Assembly: GCF_000695625.1 (NCBI RefSeq)
Contig: NZ_JMQI01000076.1
Location: forward strand, 1 to 64,000
Source: Amycolatopsis rifamycinica
GTDB lineage: Bacteria > Actinomycetota > Actinomycetes > Mycobacteriales > Pseudonocardiaceae
DNA: 64,000 nt
Direction of reading: 5' to 3'
Shown here piece by piece: positions 25,873 through 37,252 of this stretch. Position numbers and translations under genes: made by a program. Under the pieces are notes generated by a model, which saw only the letters and a program-made list of their open reading frames with translations, had not been told where the DNA came from and did not search any database. Position 1 is the first letter of the stretch. Every line of letters begins with the position of its first letter.

Positions 25873-26748
25873 ATGGCGGCGATCGACGTGGGCGGGACGG
25901 CGTTCGGCTACGACGAAGCGGGAGAGGGGCCCGCGGTCGTGCTGCTGCACGCCGCACTGGGCGACCGCCGGATGTGGGACGCGCAGTTCACCGAGCTCGC
26001 CGCCACCCACCGGGTGATCCGCTACGACCGCCGCGGGTTCGGGGAAACCCGCGGCGAGGACGGCGAACACGCCCACTACGAGGACCTGCTGGCCCTGCTC
26101 GATGCCCGGGGGATCGAGCAGGCCGCGCTGGTCGGGGCGTCGATGGGCGGGGCGTGCGCGCTGGACGCCGCCCTCGCCGCGCCGGAGCGGATCACCCGCC
26201 TGGTGCTGCTCGGCTCGGGCCTGACCGGGCACACGTGGCCGGACCACATGCGGGCGGACTTCGCCCGGCTGGCCGCCGAGGCGGTCCCCGCCGACCGCCT
26301 CGCCCGCTACCAGGCCCGCCAAGGCGACGTCGACCCGGCGGACGTCCGCGCGATGGCGGAGGCCAACATCCGCTACCTGGTCGCGGGGCCGTCCCGGGAC
26401 ACCTCGGTCCTGCCGCCCGGGATGGCCGAGCGGGTCCGGCAGATGTGCGAGCAGGTGTACCGCCACGACTGGACCGCTCCACAGTGGACGGAGCGGATCC
26501 CGGACACCCGCCACCGGCTCGCGGAGATCACGACGCCGGCCTTGGTGGTGATCGGGACGGCGGACGCGCCGGGGCTGGTGGAATTGTCGGCGCACCTGGC
26601 GAAGTCGTTGCCGCGGGCGGATTTCGCCGAGCTGCCCGACACGGGGCACCTGCCGTCGATGGAACGGCCGGAGGAGGTCAACGCCCTGCTGCGGAAGTTC
26701 CTCCAGCCGAAGACCTTCCGCACCGTGGCGTCGCCGGCGCGCAGGTGA
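25873..26748 (+). CDS. alpha/beta-hydrolase
   Basis: A 291-aa hydrolase of the fold family. The nucleophile is S90 in 'VGASMGG', the acid probably in 'VVIGTADAPGLVEL', and the catalytic His in 'PDTGHLPSMERPEEV'. The oxyanion strand reads 'VVLLHAALGDRRMW'. These features fit esterases or C-C bond hydrolases such as BphD/3-oxoadipate enol-lactonase relatives. A single gene; start ATG 25873. Substrate unknown. Confidence 0.92.
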   Translation: MAAIDVGGTAFGYDEAGEGPAVVLLHAALGDRRMWDAQFTELAATHRVIRYDRRGFGETRGEDGEHAHYEDLLALLDARGIEQAALVGASMGGACALDAALAAPERITRLVLLGSGLTGHTWPDHMRADFARLAAEAVPADRLARYQARQGDVDPADVRAMAEANIRYLVAGPSRDTSVLPPGMAERVRQMCEQVYRHDWTAPQWTERIPDTRHRLAEITTPALVVIGTADAPGLVELSAHLAKSLPRADFAELPDTGHLPSMERPEEVNALLRKFLQPKTFRTVASPARR

Positions 26749-26773
26749 TCTTCCCCGAGTTGTCGCCGCCGGC

Positions 26774-27796
26774 TCAGGACATCAGTTTCGCGGTCAGTTC
26801 CCCACGGCTGCGGACCCCGACCTTGCCGAACACCGACTTGAGGTGGTCCTGCACCGTGTGCGCCGAGATCGCCAGCCGGGCCGCGATGTCCGTTGTGGAC
26901 AGTCCGGCCAGCACCTCGCGGCAGACGTCGCGCTCCCGGGCGGTGAGGCCGTAGGCGGCGAGCAGGACACCGAGCAGCTCGGCGCCCGAAGCGCGGTCGA
27001 CGGTCACGACCGTTTCGCCGTCGTCCTCGCCCGCCACCAGCCGGGCGGCGTGCAGCACGATCCAGCCGCCGCGGGCGTCGCGGACGCGGGCGCGGAACGC
27101 CCCCGTCGCCGCCGCGCGGGCCCCGGTCACCACCGCGCGCAGCAGGACGGCGAACCGGCCCGGGGCGATCTCGTCGAGTTCGGCGCGCCACGCCGCGGCC
27201 GCCGCGGTGGCCGTCCGCTGCCTGCCGTCCGGGCCGACGACCACGATCGCCGTTTCGGCCCGCTCCGCCGGGCCTCGGGTGCGCGCGGCCACCCGCGTCG
27301 CCGAGGCCAGCGCCGGCGCGACCGACGTCAGGAACCCGACCTCGCGGTCGCTGAACTCGCCGTTGCGCACCAGGCCGGCCGCGCCCCACGACGTGCCGTC
27401 GACCCGGAACACGACGCGCAGCTCGTGGGTGAGCCCGAGCGGCCGCCAGACCTCGGCGAGCCGGCCGCTGCGCTCGGCGGTGCGGCGGGGCAGGTCGGAC
27501 AGGCGCGCCACCGGCACCGGCCGCCGCGCCAGCTCGGCGAAGGTGTGGGGCTGGGCGCCGTCGTACTCGTACGTCGCCAGCAGCGGCTCGTACTCGCCCG
27601 GCACGCGGGCCCGGCCGCTGGTCATCGAGCTGATCACCGCGGTGTCCGGGTCCAGCGACGCCCAGCACGTCAGCTCGGCGGGCACCACGCGGTCGACCAG
27701 CTCGATGGCGGCCGCGTGCAGCTCGGCGACGCCGAGGCCCGCCGTGGCGAGCGCGGCGACGTCCCGCCGCACCGCCCGCGCCCGGCCGTCCCACAT
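26774..27796 (-). CDS. LuxR-family regulator with GAF-like sensor
   Basis: A 340-aa regulator. The C-terminal LuxR HTH is clear: 'LTARERDVCREVLAGLSTTD' then 'IAARLAISAHTVQDHLKSVF'. The N-terminal 150 residues resemble a GAF-type sensor ('FRVDGTSWGAAGLVRNGEFS'), followed by a PAS-like middle. No receiver domain is present. It is divergent from a cupin-DUF1304 gene pair across 88 bp, so it may regulate that pair. ATG 27796 is the first start after the shared promoter region. Confidence 0.88.
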   Translation of the reverse strand: MWDGRARAVRRDVAALATAGLGVAELHAAAIELVDRVVPAELTCWASLDPDTAVISSMTSGRARVPGEYEPLLATYEYDGAQPHTFAELARRPVPVARLSDLPRRTAERSGRLAEVWRPLGLTHELRVVFRVDGTSWGAAGLVRNGEFSDREVGFLTSVAPALASATRVAARTRGPAERAETAIVVVGPDGRQRTATAAAAAWRAELDEIAPGRFAVLLRAVVTGARAAATGAFRARVRDARGGWIVLHAARLVAGEDDGETVVTVDRASGAELLGVLLAAYGLTARERDVCREVLAGLSTTDIAARLAISAHTVQDHLKSVFGKVGVRSRGELTAKLMS

Positions 27797-27884
27797 GGAC
27801 GCAGTATGCGCCGCCCGTACCCGCGGCGGGTATCCCACTTTTCCGGGATGGTCCCCCGCCGCCCGCCTTCCTAGCGTCGGCGGC

Positions 27885-28298
27885 ATGACCCACTTCAGCG
27901 CCCCGGGCGACGGCCCGGAACTCGATTCCCACGACGCGCGGATCACCGTCAAGGTCGGCGCGGAGCACACCGGCGGCGCCTACGAGGTGTTCGAGGTCGA
28001 CGCGCCGCGCGGGCCGTCCGTGCCGCCGCACACCGAGCCCTGGGCAAAGAGCTTCTACGTGCTCCACGGGCGCATCACGGTGTACGTGGACGGCGAACTC
28101 CACGACCTCGGGCCCGGCGCGTCGATCAGCATCCCGGCGGGCGCGGTCAACACCTTCACGGTGCACACGCCGTCGGCGCAGTTCCTCGCGGTGTGCCTGA
28201 CCGACGGGATGGGCCGGTTCTTCCGCGCCCTCGACCGGGCCACGCCGGACCGCATCCCGGAGATCGCCGGGCGCCACGGGATCGAGCTCGTGCCGTGA
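27885..28298 (+). CDS. cupin-domain protein
   Basis: A 137-aa single-cupin protein. Motif 1 is 'VPPHTEPWAKSFYVLHGRI' and motif 2 'LGPGASISIPAGAVNTFTV'; the usual metal-binding HxH...E is incomplete, with H and E spaced differently and the second motif His replaced by N. It may be a metal-free or altered cupin. It overlaps the DUF1304 gene by 4 nt and is divergent from the LuxR regulator. Confidence 0.87.
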   Translation: MTHFSAPGDGPELDSHDARITVKVGAEHTGGAYEVFEVDAPRGPSVPPHTEPWAKSFYVLHGRITVYVDGELHDLGPGASISIPAGAVNTFTVHTPSAQFLAVCLTDGMGRFFRALDRATPDRIPEIAGRHGIELVP

Positions 28299-28696
28299 AC
28301 GCCGTCGCGCAGGTCTTCGCCGGGGTGGCGGCGCTGGTGCACCTGCTGGCGTTCACCTGGGAGGTGGTGCTGTTCGAGCGGCCGGGCGTGCACGAGGGCA
28401 TCTTCAAGATCCCGTCGGCGAACCTGCCGGCCACCCGGCTGTGGTCGTTCAACGTCGGGTTCTACAACCTGTTCCTCGCCGCCGGCCCGGTGCTCGGGCT
28501 GGTCCTGCTGCACACCGGCGACGCCGGCGCCGGGCGCTGGCTGGTGCTCTACGGCTGCGGGTTCATGCTGCTGGCCGGCGTCGCGCTCGGCGTCTCGGAC
28601 CTGCTCGCCCTCAGCCGCCCCCGCGGCGCGGGCCGCGGCGGCGCGCTCGCCCAGGCGCTTCCCCCGCTGGGCGCGCTGATCGCGGCGCTGTTCTAG
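28295..28696 (+). CDS. DUF1304 membrane protein
   Basis: A 133-aa protein with four hydrophobic helices. The segment 'WEVVLFERPGVHEGIF' after helix 1 and 'WSFNVGFYNLFLAAG' in helix 2 match the DUF1304 family of small inner-membrane proteins of unknown role. GTG 28295 overlaps the cupin stop (GTGA), so the two genes form an operon. Its 3' end meets the convergent marR stop with a 4-bp overlap. Confidence 0.9.
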   Translation: MNAVAQVFAGVAALVHLLAFTWEVVLFERPGVHEGIFKIPSANLPATRLWSFNVGFYNLFLAAGPVLGLVLLHTGDAGAGRWLVLYGCGFMLLAGVALGVSDLLALSRPRGAGRGGALAQALPPLGALIAALF

Positions 28697-29115
28697 CCGG
28701 CTCCGAGCAGCTGCTCGCTCCAGGCCCGGATGGCCGCGGCCTGGTCGGGCGTGAGCCGGTCGAGGGCGAGCCGCCGGATGTTGGCGCCGTGGGCCCGCGT
28801 GGCCTTCTCCGCCGTGCGACGGCCTTCGCCGGTCAGCTCGATGCCGGTGCGCCGTCCGGTGGCGCCGTCTTCGATCCGCGCCACCAGGCCGCGGTTCTCC
28901 ATCCGCGTCAGCAGGTGCGCGACGCGGCTCTTCTCCCAGTCGAGGGCGTCCGCGAGCTCGCCGACGCGCATCGGCCGGGTCAGCGTCATCAGCACGCTGA
29001 ACTCGGCCTTCGAGATGCCGCAGTCGCGCTGCAGCCCGCGATCGAGCTCGCGGGCGAGCAGCCGCTGGGCGCGCATCCAGGTGTCCCAGAACGCCCACTC
29101 CGCCGGTTCCAACAT
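28693..29115 (-). CDS. MarR-family regulator
   Basis: A 140-aa MarR winged-helix protein: 'SKAEFSVLMTLTRPMRVGEL' to 'ADALDWEKSRVAHLLTRMEN' covers the HTH, followed by the wing 'RIEDGATGRRTGIELT'. It is divergent from the amidohydrolase gene, with a perfect palindrome in the 45-bp gap, so it very probably represses itself and that gene. A -10-like TATGCT ends 7 nt before the ATG, suggesting a leaderless transcript. Confidence 0.93.
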   Translation of the reverse strand: MLEPAEWAFWDTWMRAQRLLARELDRGLQRDCGISKAEFSVLMTLTRPMRVGELADALDWEKSRVAHLLTRMENRGLVARIEDGATGRRTGIELTGEGRRTAEKATRAHGANIRRLALDRLTPDQAAAIRAWSEQLLGAG

Positions 29116-29128
29116 GGGCGTAGCATAC

Positions 29129-29148
29129 AGAGTTGACACGTCAACTCT
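29129..29148. promoter_or_regulatory. MarR operator palindrome
   Basis: AGAGTTGAC-AC-GTCAACTCT is a perfect 9+2+9 inverted repeat midway between the divergent marR and amidohydrolase starts. Size and symmetry fit a MarR dimer site. A TTGACA hexamer (29133-29138) is embedded on the plus strand. Confidence 0.85.
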
Positions 29149-29160
29149 TGGAGGACAGCG

Positions 29161-30404
29161 ATGAAGACACTGCTGCGCGGCGGCATGGTGGTCAGCATGG
29201 ATCCGGCGTTCGAGGACCTTCCCCGCGGTGACGTGCTCATCGAGGACGGCCGGATCGCCGCCGTCGGCGCCACGCTCGACGTCGATGCCGAAGTGGTCGA
29301 CGCGACGGGGAAGATCGTGCTGCCCGGGTTCGTCGACACGCACCGGCACACCTGGCAGACGGCGTTCCGCGGCCTCGGCGCGGACTGGACGTTCGACCGG
29401 TACCGCGTCGCCGCCCACGGCACGCTCAAACCGCACTACCGGGCCGAAGACGTCTACCTGGGCAACCTCCTCGGCCGCCTCGAAGCCCTGAACTCCGGCG
29501 TCACCACCATGCTCGACTGGTTCCACTGCGCTTCCCACCCGGAGAACGCCGACGCCGCGATCGCCGGGCTGCACGACGCACCCGGCCACTCGATCTTCTG
29601 CTACGGCGCCGACGGGCCGGACATCGCGCCGGAGATCCGGCGGGTGCGGGCCATGCTGCCGGGCGAGGACATGGCGCTGGGCCTGCGCGGCCCGGTGATG
29701 TCCACGATGGACGAGACCGCCGCCGACGTCGCGCTGGCGCGGGAACTGGGCTTGCGGGTCAGCGTGCACGTCCACGGCACCGGTGGCTGGCCGCACGGCG
29801 ACCGGCCGATCGCCGGGATGCGGGACCGCGGGCTGCTCGACGAGCGCACCACCGTCGTGCACGGCAACGACCTGTCCGACGACCAGCTCGTGATGCTGGC
29901 CGAGGCGGGCTGTTCGGTGTCGGTCAGCCCGGACGTCGAGCTGAAGATGGGCTTCGTGCCGCCGGTGACCGGCCGGGCGCTCGCCGCCGGCGTCCGCCCG
30001 ACGCTGTCGGTCGACAACTGCCTGTCCGCCGGTGGTGACCTGTTCGGCGCCATGCGCACGGCGCTGGCCGCCGAGCGCGGCGGCGTCACGGCTCGCGACG
30101 TCCTCGAATTCGCCACGGTGGACGGCGCCCGGGCGTGCGGGCGCGACAGCGGCCGCCTGGCCGTCGGCCGCGACGCCGACCTGGTCCTGCTCGACGCCGA
30201 GGACCTCTCGGTCTTCCCCGTCGGCGACCCGGTCCGCACCATCGTCAGCGCCGGTCACCCCGGTCTGGTGGACAGCGTCTACGTCGCCGGGAAGGCGGTC
30301 AAACGGGACGGGCACCTGCTCGACGTCGACCTACGGTCGTTGCGTGCGCGGCTCCTGGAGTCGCGTGAGCGGATCGCCGCGGCCGCGGGCGTCTCCTGGA
30401 CTTC

Positions 30405-30408
<4 letters not shown>
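29161..30408 (+). CDS. amidohydrolase-family deaminase
   Basis: A 415-aa metal-dependent hydrolase of the cytosine deaminase/TrzA-AtzA (ATZ/TRZ) group. Metal-binding HxH is H61-x-H63 in 'FVDTHRHTW', followed by 'VHVHG', 'VHGND' and the Asp in 'SVDNCLSAGG'. Such enzymes deaminate or dechlorinate amino-heterocycles, for example S-adenosylhomocysteine or guanine analogues. The C-terminal 'GRDADLVLLDAED' is typical. It is under the divergent MarR and ends in a 4-bp convergent overlap with rel. Substrate cannot be decided. Confidence 0.92.
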
Positions 30409-32759
<2,351 letters not shown>

Positions 32760-32875
32760 CCGCACCTCCTGCTGCTCGTGCGGCCTTCGGACCACCAGGG
32801 TAGCCGCTACGCCTCGCAGCCCTGTCGGGTGCGCCCGTTCAGGGGGACGGGGGGCCGTCACCAGCGCCTCCGCCC

Positions 32876-32919
32876 TCGTGAGCGGCAAGGCCGGTGCTGA
32901 CCCGCCTTACCCCTCACGA
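32876..32919. repeat. GTGAGTGGTAAGG-type hairpin repeat, copy 1
   Basis: Arms 32876-32890 and 32905-32919 pair in 13 of 15 positions around a 14-nt loop. It is the same family as the perfect copy at 51035-51078, sharing the outer TCGTGAG and inner AAGG parts. It lies 19 nt after the apt stop, so it can act as the apt/sec operon terminator ahead of rel. Confidence 0.75.
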
Positions 32920-32937
32920 CAAGCCGCGGCAGACCCC

Positions 32938-33456
32938 TCAGCAGGTGCGGAGGGCGTGGATCCTGCGGTCGCCCAGGACCTGGCGGCCGCCGAGGGCGGC
33001 CAGCTCCAGGACCACCGAAACGCTGTCGACCACCGCGCCCGCGTCTTCCAGGAGCTTGCCCGTGGCGGCGACCGTGCCGCCCGTGGCCAGGACGTCGTCG
33101 AGGACCGCGACGCGCTGGCCCGGCCGGACCACGCCGGCCGGGAGCTCCACCGTCGCCGTGCCGTACTCCAGTGCGTAGTCGACGCGGCCCGCCACCTGCG
33201 GCAACTTGCCCGGCTTGCGGATCAGCACCACGCCGAGGCCGCGGGCGTACCCGACGGCCGCGGCGAGGAGGAACCCGCGGGCCTCCACGCCGGCGAGCGC
33301 CTCGACCGAAGGATCGAGGGTGCCCGCCAGCGCGTCGGTCACCGCCTTGAACGCCCCCGCGTCCGCGAAGAGCGGGCTCAGGTCGCGGAACAGCACGCCG
33401 GGCTCGGGGAAGTCCGGCACCTCGGCGATCAGGCCGAGGGCGTCGTCGAGCTCCAC
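32938..33456 (-). CDS. apt: adenine phosphoribosyltransferase
   Basis: A 172-aa APRTase converting adenine and PRPP to AMP for purine salvage. The PRPP loop is 'VAVLDDVLATGGTVAAT' and the hood/flexible-loop segment 'GVEARGFLLAAAVGYARG'. GTG 33456 is 1 nt from the secF stop, so it is translated with the sec genes. Synteny with rel and secDF is shared with mycobacteria and Streptomyces. Confidence 0.97.
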   Translation of the reverse strand: MELDDALGLIAEVPDFPEPGVLFRDLSPLFADAGAFKAVTDALAGTLDPSVEALAGVEARGFLLAAAVGYARGLGVVLIRKPGKLPQVAGRVDYALEYGTATVELPAGVVRPGQRVAVLDDVLATGGTVAATGKLLEDAGAVVDSVSVVLELAALGGRQVLGDRRIHALRTC

Positions 33457-33457
33457 G

Positions 33458-34684
33458 TCAGCGCTTCCGCTTGCCCGCGGGCTTGCCGGCCGGGCGCTGC
33501 TTCTGGATCCGGGCGGGAACGCTGGCCGCGGCCGCGTACGCCCGCTCCTTGCGCAGTTCCTTCGCCAGGGTGTCGTCGTCCGAGGCGTCGAAGTCCTCGC
33601 CCGCGGCCTTGCGCTCCTGGCTGGCCCGGCGCTGGCGGACGCGCTCGGCCTGCTGCTGGTACTTCGGGTCGCGCATCTTGAAGTCGACCAGCAGCGGCGT
33701 CGCCAGTGCCACCGACGACAGGACGCCGACGAGGGTACCGGTGAGCTGCACCAGCGCCAGGTCCTGCAGCGTGCCCGAGCCGAGCAGCACGTACCCGACG
33801 ATCAGCAGGCCCAGGATGGGCAGCAGAGCGATGAACGCCGTGTTGAACGACCGCATCAGGGTCTGGTTCAGCGCGAGGTTCGCCGCCTCGGCGTACGTGC
33901 GGCGCGTCAGCCCGAGCAGGCCGCGCGTGTTCTCGCGGACCTTGTCGAACACCACCACCGTGTCGTACAGCGAGAACCCGAGGATGGTCAGCAGGCCGAT
34001 CACGGTCGCCGGGGTCACCTCGAAGCCGACCAGGGAGTACACCCCCGCGGTGACCAGGATGTCGTGCAGCAGCGACACCAGCGCGGCCGCGGCCATCCGC
34101 AGGTCGAAGTAGACCGCCAGGAAGATGACCACCGCGACGAGGAACACGCCGAGCGCGATCAGCGCCTTCTGCGAGATCTCGCCGCCCCAGGACGCGCTCA
34201 CCGCGCTGTCGCTGATGGCCTGGACGCCGGGCTGGCCGTTGCTGCCGATCGGGCCCAGGTCCTGGAACAGGGTCTGCTTGACCTTCGCGACGTCGGCCGC
34301 GTTCAGCGTGTCGGCGCGGATCTGGATCGTCGCCGCGTTGCCCGTGCCGACCTTCTGCGCCTCCGTGGCCGGCCGGCCGAGCGCCTTCTGGAACGACTCC
34401 TTCGCCTGCTCTTCGGTGATCACGCCGTGGATGCCGTTGGCCGGCATCTGGATCTGCGTGCCGCCCTCGAAGTCGATGCCGAGGTTGAAGCCGCGGATGA
34501 TCATCGACAGGAGGCACACCAGCACCAGCGCGCCGAAGAAGGCGTACCAGCGCTTGCGCTTGCCGACGACGTCGAACGCGCCCGTGCCGACGTACAGCCG
34601 GTGGAAGAAGCTTTCCCTCCTGCCGGATTTCGCCGTCGCCTTGGCGTTGCCTTCGGCGTCCGTGCCCACTTCTTCGACCCCCAT
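33458..34684 (-). CDS. secF: protein-export membrane protein SecF
   Basis: A 408-aa SecF with six membrane helices and the periplasmic loop. The family signature 'GIDFEGGTQIQM' follows helix 1, and helix 4 carries the expected 'VGYVLLGSG' and 'GLLTILGFSLYDTVVVFDKVRE' parts (split). SecDF uses proton flow to complete translocation of preproteins through SecYEG. Rich Lys/Arg C-terminal tail. It starts 1 nt beyond the secD stop and overlaps no gene. Confidence 0.97.
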   Translation of the reverse strand: MGVEEVGTDAEGNAKATAKSGRRESFFHRLYVGTGAFDVVGKRKRWYAFFGALVLVCLLSMIIRGFNLGIDFEGGTQIQMPANGIHGVITEEQAKESFQKALGRPATEAQKVGTGNAATIQIRADTLNAADVAKVKQTLFQDLGPIGSNGQPGVQAISDSAVSASWGGEISQKALIALGVFLVAVVIFLAVYFDLRMAAAALVSLLHDILVTAGVYSLVGFEVTPATVIGLLTILGFSLYDTVVVFDKVRENTRGLLGLTRRTYAEAANLALNQTLMRSFNTAFIALLPILGLLIVGYVLLGSGTLQDLALVQLTGTLVGVLSSVALATPLLVDFKMRDPKYQQQAERVRQRRASQERKAAGEDFDASDDDTLAKELRKERAYAAAASVPARIQKQRPAGKPAGKRKR

Positions 34685-34685
34685 G

Positions 34686-36491
34686 TCAGGCCTCCTTCAC
34701 GTTCGCGCGGCCGACCGTGGTCGACTTCTTACGCTGCGAACCCACTTGCTGCACGGCGCCGAGGCCCAGGTGCCTCGGATTGGACAGGAACGCGTTCTTG
34801 GACGTGGACACCATGGCCACCAGCGGGTGCGTCACCAGGTACACGACGACCAGGTCGAGCACGGTGGACATACCCAGGGTGAACGCGAAGCCCTGGACGT
34901 CGCCGACCGCGATGACGTACAGGATGGCCGCGGCCAGGAAGCTCACCGCGTCCGAGGCCAGGATGGTGCGCCGGGCGCGGACCCAGCCGCGCGGCACCGC
35001 GGACCGGAACGTCCGGCCCTCCCGGATCTCGTCTTTGAGCCGTTCGAAGTAGATGACGAACGAGTCCGCCGTGATGCCGATGGCGATGATCAGGCCGGCG
35101 ATGCCCGCGAGGTCCAGCGTGTAGCCGATCCAGCGGCCGAGCAGCACCAGCACGGCGAACACCAGCGCGCCGGACAGGGCCAGCGACAGGATGGTCAGGA
35201 CGCCGAGCAGCCGGTAGTAGAACAGGCAGTAGATGAAGACCACGAGCAGGCCGATGCCGCCGGCGATCAGGCCGGCCTCCAGCGACGCCAGGCCGAGCGT
35301 CGCCGACACCGTGGTCGCGTCCGAAGACGCGAACGACAGCGGCAGCGAGCCGTACTTGAGGATGTCCGACAGGTTCTTCGCGTCGGTCTGGCTGAACTTG
35401 CCGGTGATCTGGGTGTTGCCGTCGAGGATGGCCACCTGGATGTTCGGCGCGGACACGACGTGGGTGTCCAGCACGAAGGCGGCCTGCTGGCCGGTGTTCT
35501 TCGAGGTGAAGTCGGCCCAGGTCTTGGTGCCGGCGCTCTTGAAGCTGAGGTTCACCACCCACTGGCCGCGCTGCTGGTCGTAGCCCGAGGTCGAGTCGGC
35601 GATCTCGGTGCCCGGCAGGAACTCCGGCTCCAGCAGGTACTTGTAGGTGTCGTTGTCACCGCAGGCGACGAGCGGCAGCTTCGGGTCGTCGTTGCCCTCG
35701 AGGGGGTCCTTGGCGTTCGGCGCGCAGGTGAGCGCCGCCATCGCCTTCGAGACGAGCTCCTGGTTCGGCTGGCCGTCGGCGCCGATCAGCTGGGGGTTCT
35801 GCCGGAGGGCCTTCGCGGCCTGGATCTCCTGCGCGGTCTGCGCGTCGACCGAGCCGTCCGACGGCGCCGGCGCCGGGGTCGACGCGGGCGGCGGCGGGGT
35901 GCTGCTGCTCGGCGCGGCCGGCGTGGTGTTCTGCTGCGGCGCGGGCGCGGCCCCGCCGCCACCCCCGGCCGTCGGCGGCGCGCTCGAGGTGGCCGTCGGC
36001 TTCTGGGTGCCGGTCGGCGCGCCGGAGGTCGGCGCACCCGCGGTCGGCGCGCCCGAGGTCGGGGTGCCCGTGGCCGGCGGCGGGTTCGTCGGCTGCGGCG
36101 GCACCACCGGCTGGGTGGCGCTCGAGACGACCTTCCGGAAGCCCAGCTTCGCGGTCTTGCCCAGGTTCTTCGCCTGGTCGCCCTGCTCGCCGGGGACGGT
36201 GATGACGACGTTGTTGCCGTCGAGGAGGACCTCGGTGCCGCTGACGCCGATCCCGTTGACGCGCCGTTCGATGATCTGGCGCGCCTGGTTCAGGGACTCG
36301 CGGGTCGGCTGGCCGCCGTCGGGGGTGCGGGCGGTGAGCGTGACCCGGGTGCCGCCCTGCAGGTCGATGCCCAGTTTCGGGGTCGGCTTGTGGTTGCCGG
36401 TGAGGAACACCAGCGCGTACAAGACGATCACGATCAGGGCGAACAGGGCCAGATAGCGTCCCGGGCGGAGATGCCCGGCTGAAGCTGCCAC
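34686..36491 (-). CDS. secD: protein translocase subunit SecD
   Basis: A 601-aa SecD with one N-terminal and five C-terminal helices and a large external P1 domain. Signatures are 'LGIDLQGGTRVTL' and 'AGLIIAIGITADSFVIYFER'. An about 90-residue low-complexity Pro/Thr/Gly/Ser/Ala insertion (PTSGAPTAGAPTSG-type) sits inside the P1 domain at about residues 145-235. GTG 36491 follows GGAG by 11 nt. Works with SecF; separated from yajC by a 218-bp gap with a strong hairpin. Confidence 0.95.
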   Translation of the reverse strand: MAASAGHLRPGRYLALFALIVIVLYALVFLTGNHKPTPKLGIDLQGGTRVTLTARTPDGGQPTRESLNQARQIIERRVNGIGVSGTEVLLDGNNVVITVPGEQGDQAKNLGKTAKLGFRKVVSSATQPVVPPQPTNPPPATGTPTSGAPTAGAPTSGAPTGTQKPTATSSAPPTAGGGGGAAPAPQQNTTPAAPSSSTPPPPASTPAPAPSDGSVDAQTAQEIQAAKALRQNPQLIGADGQPNQELVSKAMAALTCAPNAKDPLEGNDDPKLPLVACGDNDTYKYLLEPEFLPGTEIADSTSGYDQQRGQWVVNLSFKSAGTKTWADFTSKNTGQQAAFVLDTHVVSAPNIQVAILDGNTQITGKFSQTDAKNLSDILKYGSLPLSFASSDATTVSATLGLASLEAGLIAGGIGLLVVFIYCLFYYRLLGVLTILSLALSGALVFAVLVLLGRWIGYTLDLAGIAGLIIAIGITADSFVIYFERLKDEIREGRTFRSAVPRGWVRARRTILASDAVSFLAAAILYVIAVGDVQGFAFTLGMSTVLDLVVVYLVTHPLVAMVSTSKNAFLSNPRHLGLGAVQQVGSQRKKSTTVGRANVKEA

Positions 36492-36606
36492 AGTGCTTCG
36501 GTCTCCTCGGACGGGGTGGACCCCAACGTTGCGATGCCCGCCCGGAGGGTTACCGAGCGGGACTGTGTGCGATTCACTCCCGGGCGCGGGTATGACGGCG
36601 GACACG

Positions 36607-36640
36607 CACGCAGCACCGAGACACTACTCGGTGCTGCGTG
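36607..36640. repeat. hairpin between yajC and secD
   Basis: A perfect 13-bp stem (CACGCAGCACCGA, 36607-36619 with 36628-36640) and an 8-nt loop in the 218-bp gap between yajC and secD. No T-run on the minus strand. It could be an internal terminator, an RNA stabiliser or a processing site within the sec operon. Confidence 0.7.
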
Positions 36641-36709
36641 AGCCCGGCGTTGCAGGCCACACCGACTTTCGTCGGGCTTTCGCCGCGCGCCCGGGAGGAC
36701 CCGCGGGGG

Positions 36710-37117
36710 TTACTTCTTGCCGTGCTCCAGCGGCGGCGCCACCTGGGCGGTGGTCTGCGGCTCGTCCGCCGTGATGCCGGAGCTCGACTCGATGATCTTC
36801 GGCTCCTCGACGGTCTCCTCGACCTCGTCGGCGGCGTCCTCTTCGGTCTCGACGACGGGCTCGACCTTCTCGCGGACGGCCAGCCGCAGCCAGGTGGTGA
36901 CCACACCGGGCGCGATCTCGATGTCGATCGTGGTGTCACCGGAGGCGTCGGCGACGGTGCCGTAAAGACCCGAGGTGGTCATCACGCGGTCACCGGGCGC
37001 CAGGCTGCTCTGCAGTTCCTGCTGCGCGGCCTGCTGCTTCTTCTGCTTCCGCGTGCTCATCACCAGCGGCACGGCGAGGACGAGCACGAGCAGCAGGGGC
37101 AGCAATAGCTGTTGCAT
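36710..37117 (-). CDS. yajC: preprotein translocase subunit YajC
   Basis: A 135-aa YajC: one N-terminal helix ('LLLPLLLVLVLAVPLVMSTRK' region, residues 3-22), then a short conserved cytoplasmic domain ('RKQKKQQAAQQELQSSLAPGDRV' region, 'VMTTSGLYGTVAD') and an acidic tail. It associates with SecDF. ATG 37117 follows CGGAGA. It lies between ruvB and secD on the same strand, as in other actinobacteria. Confidence 0.95.
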   Translation of the reverse strand: MQQLLLPLLLVLVLAVPLVMSTRKQKKQQAAQQELQSSLAPGDRVMTTSGLYGTVADASGDTTIDIEIAPGVVTTWLRLAVREKVEPVVETEEDAADEVEETVEEPKIIESSSGITADEPQTTAQVAPPLEHGKK

Positions 37118-37252
37118 GATTCTCCGTTCGACGGACTCCCGGGCCCAGCCGAAATGTCCGGTTTTTGGGTATGTGCTCCGGTCAAGTGTGCCAGGTACCA
37201 GCGCGGACGCCAGCACCCACCCGCCGGTACGGGCCGCGTGGCCGGTCCGAAC

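Noticed and set aside
36607..36640. Hairpin as attachment site of a mobile element
   Set aside because: No recombinase, direct repeats or foreign genes flank it; a transcript-level role is simpler.
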